Shown here: positions 56,527-64,000 of the stretch, piece by piece
Layout: every line of letters starts with the position of its first letter
Position numbering within the stretch: position 1 is the first letter of the stretch
NCBI GenBank assembly: GCA_018830105.1
Contig: JAHJTC010000016.1
Span: forward strand, 372,001-436,000
Direction: 5' to 3'
Origin: Bacteroidota bacterium
GTDB taxonomy: Bacteria; Bacteroidota; Bacteroidia; Bacteroidales; F082
Length of the DNA stretch: 64,000 nt
Notes under the pieces: model-generated
Seen by the model: only the letters and a program-made list of their open reading frames with translations
The model's database searches: none
What the model was told of the DNA's origin: nothing
Program-made: the position numbers and the translations under genes

Positions 56527-58116
56527 ATGAAAAAGACATTCACCATAAATCTTAGCGGACTCATTTTTCACATCGACGAGGATGCTTATGAAAGGTTGCA
56601 GGATTATCTCGAAAAACTCAAACGCCATTTCGGGGGCAAAACAGGAAGCGATGAGATCATCACCGACATCGAAAGCCGCATGGCCGAATTGCTCCAGGAA
56701 CGGCTGGGCGATCAGAAACAAGTTGTGAGCATGGCCGATGTTGAACATATTATCGCCCAACTGGGGCAGCCCTTCGAGATGGAAACCGAAGAAACAGCGG
56801 AAGAACCCACGCATGCCAATACTTATAGCCGGCGTAGCAAGCGCTTGTTTCGCGATCCGGATAGGCGGAAAATTGCCGGTGTGGCAGCCGGAATTGCAGC
56901 CTATCTGTCAATCGATGCGCTCTGGATTCGCTTGCTTTTTATCCTCTCACTCTTTGCTTCAGGTGCAGGATTACTGATCTATATTGTGCTTTGGATTGTG
57001 CTTCCTGAGGCCTTAACTACCGCCGAAAAGCTGGAAATGAAAGGCGAAGCGGTCAATATTTCCAACCTCGAAAAAGCCATGCGTAAGGAGGTGAACGAGG
57101 TGAGCGACAAATTTAATACTTACGCCAAAGGTGCACACGAAAGCTTTAAAAAAAAAGTTCCTGAGGCCACGAATTTTTTCGACAGGCTCATAGGAGTGCT
57201 GGGACATGTGCTCAGGGCTTTGGTTAAAATTGCCGGTGTGCTGCTAGGATTTGTGCTGCTATTTTTAGGGCTTGGTTTGGTTACAGGATTTGTTGGCGGC
57301 CTGGTTGGCCTGGAAGGATTTGGTCACTTATGGGAAGCAGAAGGATTTCGATTTTCTCCATTGCTTTTTGGCGACCTGTTTTTCGAAAGCAAATCCCTTT
57401 CATCACTGGCCGGCCTGAGTATTTCGCTGATTGTGCTGCTGCCCTTGTTACTGCTCATTTATGCAGGACTGCATCTGTTGTCGGCCGGACGGTTCCGCCT
57501 TAGTCATTTTGTGCTGGTGAGTATAACGGTATGGTTTGCTTCCTGGCTTGTTGTTGTTGGCATTGGCGTGAGCACCGCCTTCGACTTTCGCCACGAAAAC
57601 CGCCACGAAAGTATGCTAAAAGAATTCGTGCCGGCCAGCGACAAACCTTTATTGATTGCTGCTGCGGATAACACTACAATGGCGAAACTTGGGGAGTCTT
57701 TTATGCTGGACGATGAGCGGCTGCTGATGCTGAACCAGAATGCCAGTCAAATCTTCGATTTTCCACGTTTGCGCTTTCTGCCTTCTGAGGATTCGTTGTT
57801 GAGGCTGCGCTTGATTTCGGAGGCGCGTGGCAGAAGCCTGTCAAAAGCCGAGGACCGTTCGCTGAATGTAGATTATCAGCCTGTGATAACTGACAGCAGC
57901 CTGCATTTGCCCATGCTGTACGGCTATCCCGCTGCTGATTTGCTACGTGGACAGCGTGTGACTATTACAATGGAAATTCCGTTGGGCGAGGAAGTGTTTT
58001 TTGATAGCAGCCTTTACAATGAGAACCTGCCAAATCATCGCAACTACCGTTATTTTAAGCGTTATACCGGGAAAACATGGGTGATGACCCCACAGGGATT
58101 AACCGAGGTGAAATAA
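56527..58116 (+). CDS. PspC-domain envelope-stress protein
   Basis: 529 residues, co-transcribed with PadR. Residues about 1-90 are a soluble N-terminal domain (ITDIESRMAELLQERLGDQ); residues about 105-165 form the PspC domain (DRRKIAGVAAGIAAYLSID, then ILSLFASGAGLLIYIVLWIV). Several more membrane helices follow (KIAGVLLGFVLLFLGLGLV; LSISLIVLLPLLLLIYAGLH; LVSITVWFASWLVVVGIGV), and the last about 160 residues are an exported beta-rich domain. This is the larger of two PspC proteins in the window (the other is at 2130). It would sense or buffer membrane damage; mechanism unknown. Confidence 0.85.
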   Translation: MKKTFTINLSGLIFHIDEDAYERLQDYLEKLKRHFGGKTGSDEIITDIESRMAELLQERLGDQKQVVSMADVEHIIAQLGQPFEMETEETAEEPTHANTYSRRSKRLFRDPDRRKIAGVAAGIAAYLSIDALWIRLLFILSLFASGAGLLIYIVLWIVLPEALTTAEKLEMKGEAVNISNLEKAMRKEVNEVSDKFNTYAKGAHESFKKKVPEATNFFDRLIGVLGHVLRALVKIAGVLLGFVLLFLGLGLVTGFVGGLVGLEGFGHLWEAEGFRFSPLLFGDLFFESKSLSSLAGLSISLIVLLPLLLLIYAGLHLLSAGRFRLSHFVLVSITVWFASWLVVVGIGVSTAFDFRHENRHESMLKEFVPASDKPLLIAAADNTTMAKLGESFMLDDERLLMLNQNASQIFDFPRLRFLPSEDSLLRLRLISEARGRSLSKAEDRSLNVDYQPVITDSSLHLPMLYGYPAADLLRGQRVTITMEIPLGEEVFFDSSLYNENLPNHRNYRYFKRYTGKTWVMTPQGLTEVK

Positions 58117-58122
58117 GATTCG

Positions 58123-58130
58123 TATCTTTG
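58123..58130 (+). promoter_or_regulatory. -7 box of the GNAT/nitrilase gene
   Basis: TATCTTTG exactly matches TAnnTTTG, 29 bases before the ATG at 58159; no clear TTG at the usual distance. Confidence 0.6.
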
Positions 58131-58158
58131 CACAAGATCGAATATTTCACAACATTTT

Positions 58159-59700
58159 ATGGATAAGAACCTGAAGATAGAAATTCGTAATTTACGGATA
58201 GAAGATTATCGTGATTTAAAAAGCTCAATGATTGAGGCTTATGCCGATTGGGAGGATTCTCATTGGTCAGAAGAACAAATTAGTAAGTTACTCGAACTCT
58301 TTCCTGAAGGACAGATTGGAGCCTTCGTCAACGGAAAAGTGGCCGGAAGTGCGCTTTCGTTAATCGTGGAGTACAGTAAATTTGGTGATGATCATACGTA
58401 TCAGCAGATTACCGCGAATGACAGCTTTACAACCCACGACAAGGAAGGTGATGTATTGTATGGCATCGACGTTTTTGTTCATCCTAACTATCGCAATATC
58501 AGGCTCGGAAGGCGTTTGTACGATGCACGCAAAGAGTTATGTGAACAACTGAATCTGCGGGCAATCATAGCCGGCGGACGTATCCCGAATTACAATACCG
58601 TATCGGACGAGATCAGCCCGAAGGAATATATCGGCAAGGTGAAACGGCGGGAGCTCTACGATCCTACGCTGAGTTTTCAGCTGGCCAATGATTTTCATGT
58701 GAAGAAGATTCTCAAAGGCTATATGTCGGGCGATCAGTCGTCGTTGGAGTTTGCGACTTTGCTCGAGTGGCTTAATATTTACTACGAGGATAAAAAATCG
58801 CTTATCAAAGTTCCCAAACCCATCGTAAGGCTGGGCCTGGTTCAGTGGCAAATGCGGCAGTTTGTAAATATCGAAAGCCTGTTTGAGCAGATGGAGTTTT
58901 TTGTGGATGCTGTAAGTGATTATCAGAGCAATTTTGCCCTTTTCCCCGAATTATTCAATGCCCCGCTGATGGCCGCCTACAATCATTTGTCGGAAGCCGA
59001 AGCCATGCGCAAGCTCGCTGAATATACCGAACCGCTGCATCAACGTTTTATGGAGTTTGCAGTGAGTTACAATATCAATATCATCACGGGCAGCATGCCT
59101 TTGGTCGAGAATGACAAGCTTTACAATGTTGGTTTTTTGTGCCGGCGCGATGGCACCTGGGAGCGCTATGAAAAGCTCCATATCACACCTACCGAAACGG
59201 CAGCCTGGGGCATGCAGGGTGGTGATAAAGTAAAAGTTTTTGATACCGACAGCGGAAAGATCGGTGTATTGATCTGTTATGATGTGGAATTCCCTGAATT
59301 ATCCAGATTGCTTGCTGATCAAGGCATGCAATTACTTTTTGTGCCGTTTTTAACAGATACACAAAACGGGTATATCCGGGTAAGAAATTGCGCCATGGCC
59401 CGGGCAATCGAGAATGAGTGCTATGTTGCCATTGCCGGAAGTGTGGGTAATCTGCCCAAGGTAAACAATATGGATATACAGTTTGCGCAATCGGCGGTGT
59501 TTACGCCATCCGATTTTGCTTTTCCTACCAATGGCATCAAGGCCGAAGCCACGCCAAATAGCGAAATGACTTTGATCGTGGATGTGGATATGGACTTGCT
59601 CAAGGAGCTGCACAGCTTTGGATCGGTCAGGAATTTAACCGACAGGCGCCGTGACTTGTATGAGTTGAAAAACATCAAAAATCCGGATAACGTGCGTTAG
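58159..59700 (+). CDS. GNAT acetyltransferase fused to a carbon-nitrogen hydrolase
   Basis: 513-residue cytoplasmic fusion. Residues about 1-215 are a GNAT acetyltransferase (acetyl-CoA binding region VFVHPNYRNIRLGRRLYDAR). Residues about 225-500 are a nitrilase-superfamily hydrolase with a full catalytic triad: Glu264 in ALFPELFNAP, Lys339 in YEKLHITPTE, Cys373 in VLICYDVEFPE. The fusion is known in Bacteroidota and Proteobacteria as a GNAT/carbon-nitrogen hydrolase protein; acylated amine or amide metabolites are likely substrates, but none is established. It follows its own promoter box after the PspC gene. Both halves look intact, so acylation and deacylation or amide cleavage could be coupled. 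Confidence 0.9.
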   Translation: MDKNLKIEIRNLRIEDYRDLKSSMIEAYADWEDSHWSEEQISKLLELFPEGQIGAFVNGKVAGSALSLIVEYSKFGDDHTYQQITANDSFTTHDKEGDVLYGIDVFVHPNYRNIRLGRRLYDARKELCEQLNLRAIIAGGRIPNYNTVSDEISPKEYIGKVKRRELYDPTLSFQLANDFHVKKILKGYMSGDQSSLEFATLLEWLNIYYEDKKSLIKVPKPIVRLGLVQWQMRQFVNIESLFEQMEFFVDAVSDYQSNFALFPELFNAPLMAAYNHLSEAEAMRKLAEYTEPLHQRFMEFAVSYNINIITGSMPLVENDKLYNVGFLCRRDGTWERYEKLHITPTETAAWGMQGGDKVKVFDTDSGKIGVLICYDVEFPELSRLLADQGMQLLFVPFLTDTQNGYIRVRNCAMARAIENECYVAIAGSVGNLPKVNNMDIQFAQSAVFTPSDFAFPTNGIKAEATPNSEMTLIVDVDMDLLKELHSFGSVRNLTDRRRDLYELKNIKNPDNVR

Positions 59701-59721
59701 CAGATTGGGAATAAGAATCCC

Positions 59722-60354
59722 TTAAAAGGTAAACCTGTGAATTCCGGTAGGATAATCGGTATTGATGATTTCCATAATGCGATCGTAATCCTTTTCTGAA
59801 TGCACAAAATCCAGTTCGTTAGTGTCCAGTATTAAGATGCGCATATCTGGTTGTTGCTTGATATAATCGAAGTAGCCGGCCTGAATTTTTTCGAGGTATT
59901 CATTTTTTATCTGCTGTTCGTACGAGCGTCCGCGCTGGCGAATATTATGCTGCAGGCGGTCAACATCGAGATAGAGATACACGAAAAGATCCGGCTTGGG
60001 CAGGCTGACACTGATAAAATTGAAGAAACGCGTAAACAACACCAGCTCGTCTTTTGGTAAGGTGTTTTGCGCAAAGATGAGCGATTTGGGAAAGAAATAA
60101 TCAGCAATGATAAAATCACTGAATAAATCGGGGCTGCCAAGCTTCTCTTTTAATTGCTGAAAGCGCGAGGCCATAAATGACATCTCCAGCGGGAAGGCAT
60201 ACTTTTCCTGATCTTCGTAAAACTTGGGCAAAAAGGCATTGTCTTCAAATTGTTCCAGAATGAGTTTGCCATTAAACTGCTCTGAAATCTTACTTGCCAG
60301 CGAGGTTTTCCCCGCGCCTATTGTGCCTTCTATGGTGATAAAATTATACAGCAT
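59722..60354 (-). CDS. Deoxynucleoside kinase
   Basis: 210-residue kinase of the deoxyadenosine/deoxyguanosine kinase family, which phosphorylates deoxynucleosides for salvage. P-loop EGTIGAGKTSLASKIS (about 9-24), LILEQFEDNAFLPKFYEDQE (the Glu-containing substrate site), MSFMASRFQQLKE, and the lid RGRSYEQQIKNEYLEKIQAG. Length is typical. It is on the minus strand with folK and the glucosaminidase upstream (29 and 9 bases apart), which would be one unit in which only the kinase and FolK are clearly metabolic. Substrate preference among deoxynucleosides not determinable. Confidence 0.9.
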   Translation of the reverse strand: MLYNFITIEGTIGAGKTSLASKISEQFNGKLILEQFEDNAFLPKFYEDQEKYAFPLEMSFMASRFQQLKEKLGSPDLFSDFIIADYFFPKSLIFAQNTLPKDELVLFTRFFNFISVSLPKPDLFVYLYLDVDRLQHNIRQRGRSYEQQIKNEYLEKIQAGYFDYIKQQPDMRILILDTNELDFVHSEKDYDRIMEIINTDYPTGIHRFTF

Positions 60355-60383
60355 TGCAGGCGCAAATATACAACGGAATTTGG

Positions 60384-60884
60384 TTAATTGGCTGCATATC
60401 CCAAGCGTCTTACAACAGAATTGTCCACTAATTCGTTAAGCAGTTCGAGCTGTGATTTTTGTAGCAGCGGATGAATAAAATGTGGGGCAATTTCGGTTAG
60501 GGGCAAGAGGGTAAACCGGCGCAAATGGAGGCGTGGATGTGGAATATTAAGGGTTTCGTTATCAATGATTTGTGTGTTGTAATAAAGCAAGTCAATGTCA
60601 ATATTCCTGGAACTGTACTGCGTTTCAGTTCGTATCCTGCCCAGCAGCGCCTCAATCGCCAGTAATTTTTCAAGCAGATGCTCCGGACTCAAATCCGTTT
60701 CAAGCTGTATCACCTGATTTATAAACCAATGCTCCGATTCAAATCCCCAGGGGGCAGTTTCGTATAGTTGTGACATCCCCACTATTTTGCCGCAGTTGTT
60801 GTCGATGGCCCGGCGTGCCCGTTGAAGCAATGTTTTTCGGTCTCCCAAATTAGAGCCAAGCAGTATGAAAATATTTTTTTGCAT
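60384..60884 (-). CDS. folK: 6-hydroxymethyl-7,8-dihydropterin pyrophosphokinase
   Basis: Transfers pyrophosphate from ATP to the pterin in folate biosynthesis. 166 residues: FILLGSNLGDRKTLLQRARR at the N-terminus (the ATP-loop glycine region), YETAPWGFESEHWFINQVIQ, LLAIEALLGRIRTETQYSSR, and the Mg-binding NIDIDLLYYNTQII followed by IPHPRLHLRRFTLLPL. All HPPK signatures are present. Nine bases downstream of the glucosaminidase stop and 29 upstream of the deoxynucleoside kinase. Confidence 0.96.
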   Translation of the reverse strand: MQKNIFILLGSNLGDRKTLLQRARRAIDNNCGKIVGMSQLYETAPWGFESEHWFINQVIQLETDLSPEHLLEKLLAIEALLGRIRTETQYSSRNIDIDLLYYNTQIIDNETLNIPHPRLHLRRFTLLPLTEIAPHFIHPLLQKSQLELLNELVDNSVVRRLGYAAN

Positions 60885-60893
60885 GACGATCTG

Positions 60894-61664
60894 TTAGCGC
60901 ATTGTCATGGAAGCTTTTGTATGGGGTTTGGCATAACTGCCGTCATAAAGCCGCTCCAGAATGGAATTTATTTTCAGGTGATATATGGGATCGCTGGCCC
61001 ATTTTCCGGTTAGCTCTTTGAAGCTTTGCACGGAGCCTCTTTTTACATAATGAAAGCGGCTGTCAACCAACGGCTGATTCAACGAATCTGTTGAGGCATA
61101 AGCCTTTAAATGCTGAATATGAGCCCGCACTCCTTGCTGTGGATTGTCAAATTGCAAGCCCGGCTCTCCATTGCCGGTAGCACCGAGTCCGCAATAATTA
61201 TACTGCCCCTGTCCTACATCGCCCGTATATTTTAGATAACCTGTTTCAAGACACATCTGGCTAAAGGCAATATCATGATTCACACCTTCGGCACGACATT
61301 CCTGAAGGTACAAGGCTGCTAGATGTCTGGCGTCCTGCAAATTGAGTCGCTGATTGTGAAGCCATAAAAAACTTAGCAGGCGTTCCATGCTAAGATGTCC
61401 GGTATCCATGATATGCTCCCGGATCGTAAATTCGCTAAAATCAAGGAGGTAAGCACTGTTTTCGGTCCTCAATGTCACAGCGGGCTTGAGGCCTGAAAAG
61501 TAAGCATTTGAGGTGTGCTCGTATGCTGCCGGCGAGGCTTCAGCTTCAACCAATGCGCTATTCATCTCGGGTCGGCTCGCGCTGCCAATACTCAGGCTCA
61601 GAAAAGTGAGCAAGGCCAATAAAAAAACAAACTTCCGTGGACGTACAAGCTTCGCGTGAGGCAT
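60894..61664 (-). CDS. Glucosaminidase (GH73-type) peptidoglycan hydrolase
   Basis: 256 residues from ATG 61664; an upstream TTG at 61718 adds 18 residues before the signal peptide and is rejected. The signal sequence is KFVFLLALLTFLSLSIGSAS. Residues about 110-240 are a mannosyl-glycoprotein endo-beta-N-acetylglucosaminidase (Glucosaminidase/FlgJ-like) domain: AEGVNHDIAFSQMCLETGYL with the catalytic Glu in CLETGYL, and YNYCGLGATGNGEPGLQFDN (the GLGA/FxLK-like turn), then GVRAHIQHLKAYAS. It acts on peptidoglycan in the periplasm, cutting GlcNAc-MurNAc bonds. First gene of a unit with folK and the deoxynucleoside kinase. Confidence 0.9.
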   Translation of the reverse strand: MPHAKLVRPRKFVFLLALLTFLSLSIGSASRPEMNSALVEAEASPAAYEHTSNAYFSGLKPAVTLRTENSAYLLDFSEFTIREHIMDTGHLSMERLLSFLWLHNQRLNLQDARHLAALYLQECRAEGVNHDIAFSQMCLETGYLKYTGDVGQGQYNYCGLGATGNGEPGLQFDNPQQGVRAHIQHLKAYASTDSLNQPLVDSRFHYVKRGSVQSFKELTGKWASDPIYHLKINSILERLYDGSYAKPHTKASMTMR

Positions 61665-62033
61665 AATTTTCAGCTGGAATTTTTCTAAGAGACAAAGGTC
61701 AATCAATGCACAAAGCAAAACTTAATTTGTTTCTGTTTTTTTTTCACATAAATTTGTTAATAATTATTGGCTTGATCTGAGGTGTTTTTATGAAAATGGC
61801 TTCAGTTTTGAGATCCAGAATAGGGGCATAGCTTGTTCAAAAAAAATAAGCGAATAGCTTGTCCGAATACGTACGTTTATGAACATTTGTTGTACTTTTT
61901 CGTTCATTTTCTTTCATTTGAAACCAATAGAAAATCAGAACAAATGATTTAAAACCAGAATAATAGATAATTTAGCACAGTTTGTGTTATTTGTAAACAA
62001 TCATCCATAAACACACAATTAAAAATTAAACCC
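61665..62033. other. Intergenic region upstream of sppA
   Basis: 369 AT-rich bases between divergent genes; must hold both promoters. No clear TAnnTTTG box with TTG at proper spacing, and no repeat or RNA gene. Confidence 0.45.
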
Positions 62034-63812
62034 ATGAAACAATTTTTTAAATTTATGTTTGCCTCATTTGTAGGCACGCTGTTAACCTTATTGCTGCTTC
62101 TTTTTATCGCTATAGGAACTATTTCTGCATTGGTATCCATGGCTGAAAATGAACAGGTTAAGCTAAAAGAAAACACTGTTTTAGTAGCAAAATTCGACAA
62201 TCCTATTCTGGATCGCAGCCCGAATAACCCTTTCGAGAATTTCGACTTTATGCAGTTTAAGCCCAATCAGGTATTGGGATTAAATGATGTGCTGAAGAAC
62301 ATTGAAAAGGCTGCTGCTGATCCCAATATCAAAGGCATTTACCTTGATCTTTCTGATTTAAAGGCGGGAATGGCCAGTATTCAGGAAATCCGACAGAAGC
62401 TGATGCAATTTAAAGCTTCAGAGAAGTTTATTGTTGCCTATTCAGAAGGCTACAGCCAGGGCGCATATTACCTGGCCAGTGTTGCCGACGAGATTTACCT
62501 CAATCCCGAGGGCATGGTGATGTTCAAAGGACTGATGTCGCAGATTGCTTTTTTGAAAGGCACGCTCGAAAAACTCGAAGTGGAAGCACAGATCATTCGT
62601 GGTCCCGACAACAAATTCAAAAGTGCTGTTGAGCCTTTGATGTACGATAAGATGAGTGAAGCCAACCGCGAACAAATGGAGACTTTGCTTCATTCGGCTT
62701 GGAACGAGATGGTTACAGGGATTAGTCAGAGCCGCAATATCAGTGTTGCAGAATTGCATCGCATAGCCAACGAACTGGCGCTGAATAATGCAGAGAGCGC
62801 CCTTGAGCTGCGTTTTGTTGACCAATTGGTGTACAAGGATGAGATGCTGGATATTTTGCGTAAAAAGTTGGGCACCGAAGAAGATGATAAGATTCAATCG
62901 GTTGGCCTGGCAAAATACACCAATGCCAAAGTGGGCGACGAGACGATGAGTCGCAATAAGCTGGCTGTTATTTATGCCATTGGCGAAATTGGCGGGGGTG
63001 AAGGTTCAGAATCGACCATCGGTTCCGAAGGGATTTCGCGTGCCATACGCAAAGCACGTGAAGACGATAAGGTGAAAGCCATTGTGATGCGTGTGAACTC
63101 GCCCGGTGGAAGCGCCTTGGCTTCTGAGGTTATCCGTCGCGAAGTGGAACTGGCCAAAGCCGAAAAGCCCTTTATCGTTTCGATGGGAGATGTTGCAGCA
63201 TCTGGAGGATATTGGATTTCGACCAATGCCGACTATATTTTTGCCGAACCGAATACCATCACCGGCTCGATCGGTGTTTTTGGCGTGATACCTTATCTGG
63301 GAAAAATGTTTGAAAACAAGTTGGGCATGACCTTCGACAAGGCCATGACAAACACCAATGCCGACTTTATTGATGTGATGGAGCCATTGGGCGATTTCCA
63401 ACGCAAAAAGATTCAGGATGAGGTGGTTGCGATTTACCACGACTTCACTAATTTGGTTGCTGACACACGGAACCTAACACAGAGCTATGTTGATAGTGTG
63501 GGTCAGGGACGTGTTTGGACGGGTACAGATGCCCTAAACATTGGTTTGGTGGACGCATTGGGCGGCCTTGAAGACGCCATACAGATGGCAGCAGAAAAGG
63601 CTGGGATTGCTGACGACTACCGTTTGTATGCCCTGCCTGAGCAAAAAGATCCTTTCCAACAAATTATTGCTGGAATGACAGGTGAAGCACGCGCAAAAAG
63701 CCTGCTTAAAAAAGAATTTGGCACCTATTATGCGTATTTGGAATATGTTGAGAAAATGTCGAACATGAAAGGCGTTCAGGCCAGGTTGCCATTTTACTTT
63801 ACGATCGAATAG
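62034..63812 (+). CDS. sppA: Signal peptide peptidase A (long form, 67K type)
   Basis: 592-residue inner-membrane serine peptidase that degrades cleaved signal peptides. One N-terminal transmembrane anchor (FVGTLLTLLLLLFIAIGTIS). Two tandem S49 domains: the N-terminal one supplies the Lys (Lys196 in NKFKSAVEP), the C-terminal one the nucleophile Ser390 in DVAASGGYWIS, as in E. coli SppA (Lys209/Ser409). VMRVNSPGGSALASEV forms the oxyanion region. Ends before a bidirectional terminator. Normal length for the long form; no anomaly. Confidence 0.95.
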   Translation: MKQFFKFMFASFVGTLLTLLLLLFIAIGTISALVSMAENEQVKLKENTVLVAKFDNPILDRSPNNPFENFDFMQFKPNQVLGLNDVLKNIEKAAADPNIKGIYLDLSDLKAGMASIQEIRQKLMQFKASEKFIVAYSEGYSQGAYYLASVADEIYLNPEGMVMFKGLMSQIAFLKGTLEKLEVEAQIIRGPDNKFKSAVEPLMYDKMSEANREQMETLLHSAWNEMVTGISQSRNISVAELHRIANELALNNAESALELRFVDQLVYKDEMLDILRKKLGTEEDDKIQSVGLAKYTNAKVGDETMSRNKLAVIYAIGEIGGGEGSESTIGSEGISRAIRKAREDDKVKAIVMRVNSPGGSALASEVIRREVELAKAEKPFIVSMGDVAASGGYWISTNADYIFAEPNTITGSIGVFGVIPYLGKMFENKLGMTFDKAMTNTNADFIDVMEPLGDFQRKKIQDEVVAIYHDFTNLVADTRNLTQSYVDSVGQGRVWTGTDALNIGLVDALGGLEDAIQMAAEKAGIADDYRLYALPEQKDPFQQIIAGMTGEARAKSLLKKEFGTYYAYLEYVEKMSNMKGVQARLPFYFTIE

Positions 63813-63833
63813 TTTTACAAAAGCTTAATCCTC

Positions 63834-63868
63834 AAAAAGCAGCATGACTTTCATGCTGCTTTTTTTTA
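63834..63868. terminator. Bidirectional terminator between sppA and the next gene
   Basis: AAAAAGCAGCATGA (63834-63847), loop CTT, TCATGCTGCTTTTT (63851-63864) with a longer T-run. It can serve both the sppA gene and the convergent T9SS-tailed gene. Confidence 0.95.
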
Positions 63869-63909
63869 TAACGACATTAAGTGGCTTTCAAAATAACCCC
63901 CTCATCCAC

Positions 63910-64000
63910 CTAATACTTCACCAGTTTCGTAGTTTCGGTGCTGCCGTCTGCAAAGCGTGTTACCAGCAGGTAGAGGCCGGGCGACTGATGGGCCAGGTCA
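63910..64000 (-). CDS. C-terminal end of a T9SS-secreted protein (cut by window edge)
   Basis: On the minus strand the frame DLAHQSPGLYLLVTRFADGS, then TETTKLVKY and stop TAG, is the end of a type A T9SS sorting domain (G-x-Y-hydrophobic strand, then a final Lys/Val strand). The stop is at 63912-63910; everything before it lies outside the window, so the enzyme or adhesin this tail belongs to is unknown. The gene is convergent with sppA, with the terminator between them. Confidence 0.8.
   Translation of the reverse strand, partial: DLAHQSPGLYLLVTRFADGSTETTKLVKY

Overview
The window comes from a Bacteroidota chromosome. The evidence is: GLPGLI-family proteins, type IX secretion sorting domains, FISUMP (Fibrobacter succinogenes major paralogous) domains, TonB receptors with N-terminal carboxypeptidase-regulatory-like domains, a eukaryotic-like citrate synthase beside a eukaryotic-type NADP isocitrate dehydrogenase, and several TAnnTTTG promoter boxes. 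No species can be named from the sequence alone.

Layout. 1-1.6 kb: TCA genes on the minus strand (icd, then a cut-off gltA). 2.1-9.2 kb: plus-strand envelope and proteostasis genes (PspC protein, LiaF-like protein, CbpA-type DnaJ, TonB receptor, S9 oligopeptidase). 9.3-14.7 kb: minus-strand genes, including a GH47 mannosidase lipoprotein and a large secreted zinc-metallopeptidase-like protein. 15.1-20.4 kb: a secreted GH3 glucosidase with a CBM6-like module and T9SS tail, then a TPR/HTH regulator. 20.5-28.1 kb: accessory region with an exported caspase-like protein, two secreted unknowns and the remains of a diversity-generating retroelement (DGR). 28.1-30.8 kb: a UvrD-like helicase, a 22-bp palindromic repeat array and tRNA-Gly. 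30.9-43.7 kb: divergent alpha-glucan/maltose operons (GH13, GH31 and GH13 exported on the minus strand; GH13, a beta-phosphoglucomutase/GH65 phosphorylase fusion and two P-loop kinases in the cytoplasm on the plus strand) without SusC/SusD. 43.9-50.5 kb: serine dehydratase, KatG, MutS2. 51.3-56.1 kb: a small acidic exported Cys peptide, two tandem GLPGLI proteins and a TonB receptor. 56.2-58.1 kb: a PadR/PspC pair with a clear operator. 58.2-63.8 kb: GNAT/nitrilase fusion, deoxynucleoside kinase, FolK, glucosaminidase, SppA. The right edge cuts a gene ending in a T9SS sorting domain.

The most interesting object is the DGR. The 3' end of the FISUMP gene at 23151-23783 (variable repeat, VR) and a second copy at 24353 onward (template repeat, TR) differ at 18 of the first 120 aligned bases, and 17 of those 18 are adenines in the second copy. 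An Avd-like four-helix-bundle gene lies between them, and a small protein resembling MutS domain I lies downstream. No reverse transcriptase is present. The TR runs directly into a 5'-truncated FISUMP gene almost identical to part of the next lipoprotein gene, so a deletion appears to have removed the TR 3' end, the RT gene and the start of a second target. This is either a fossil DGR or one now served by an RT elsewhere in the genome.
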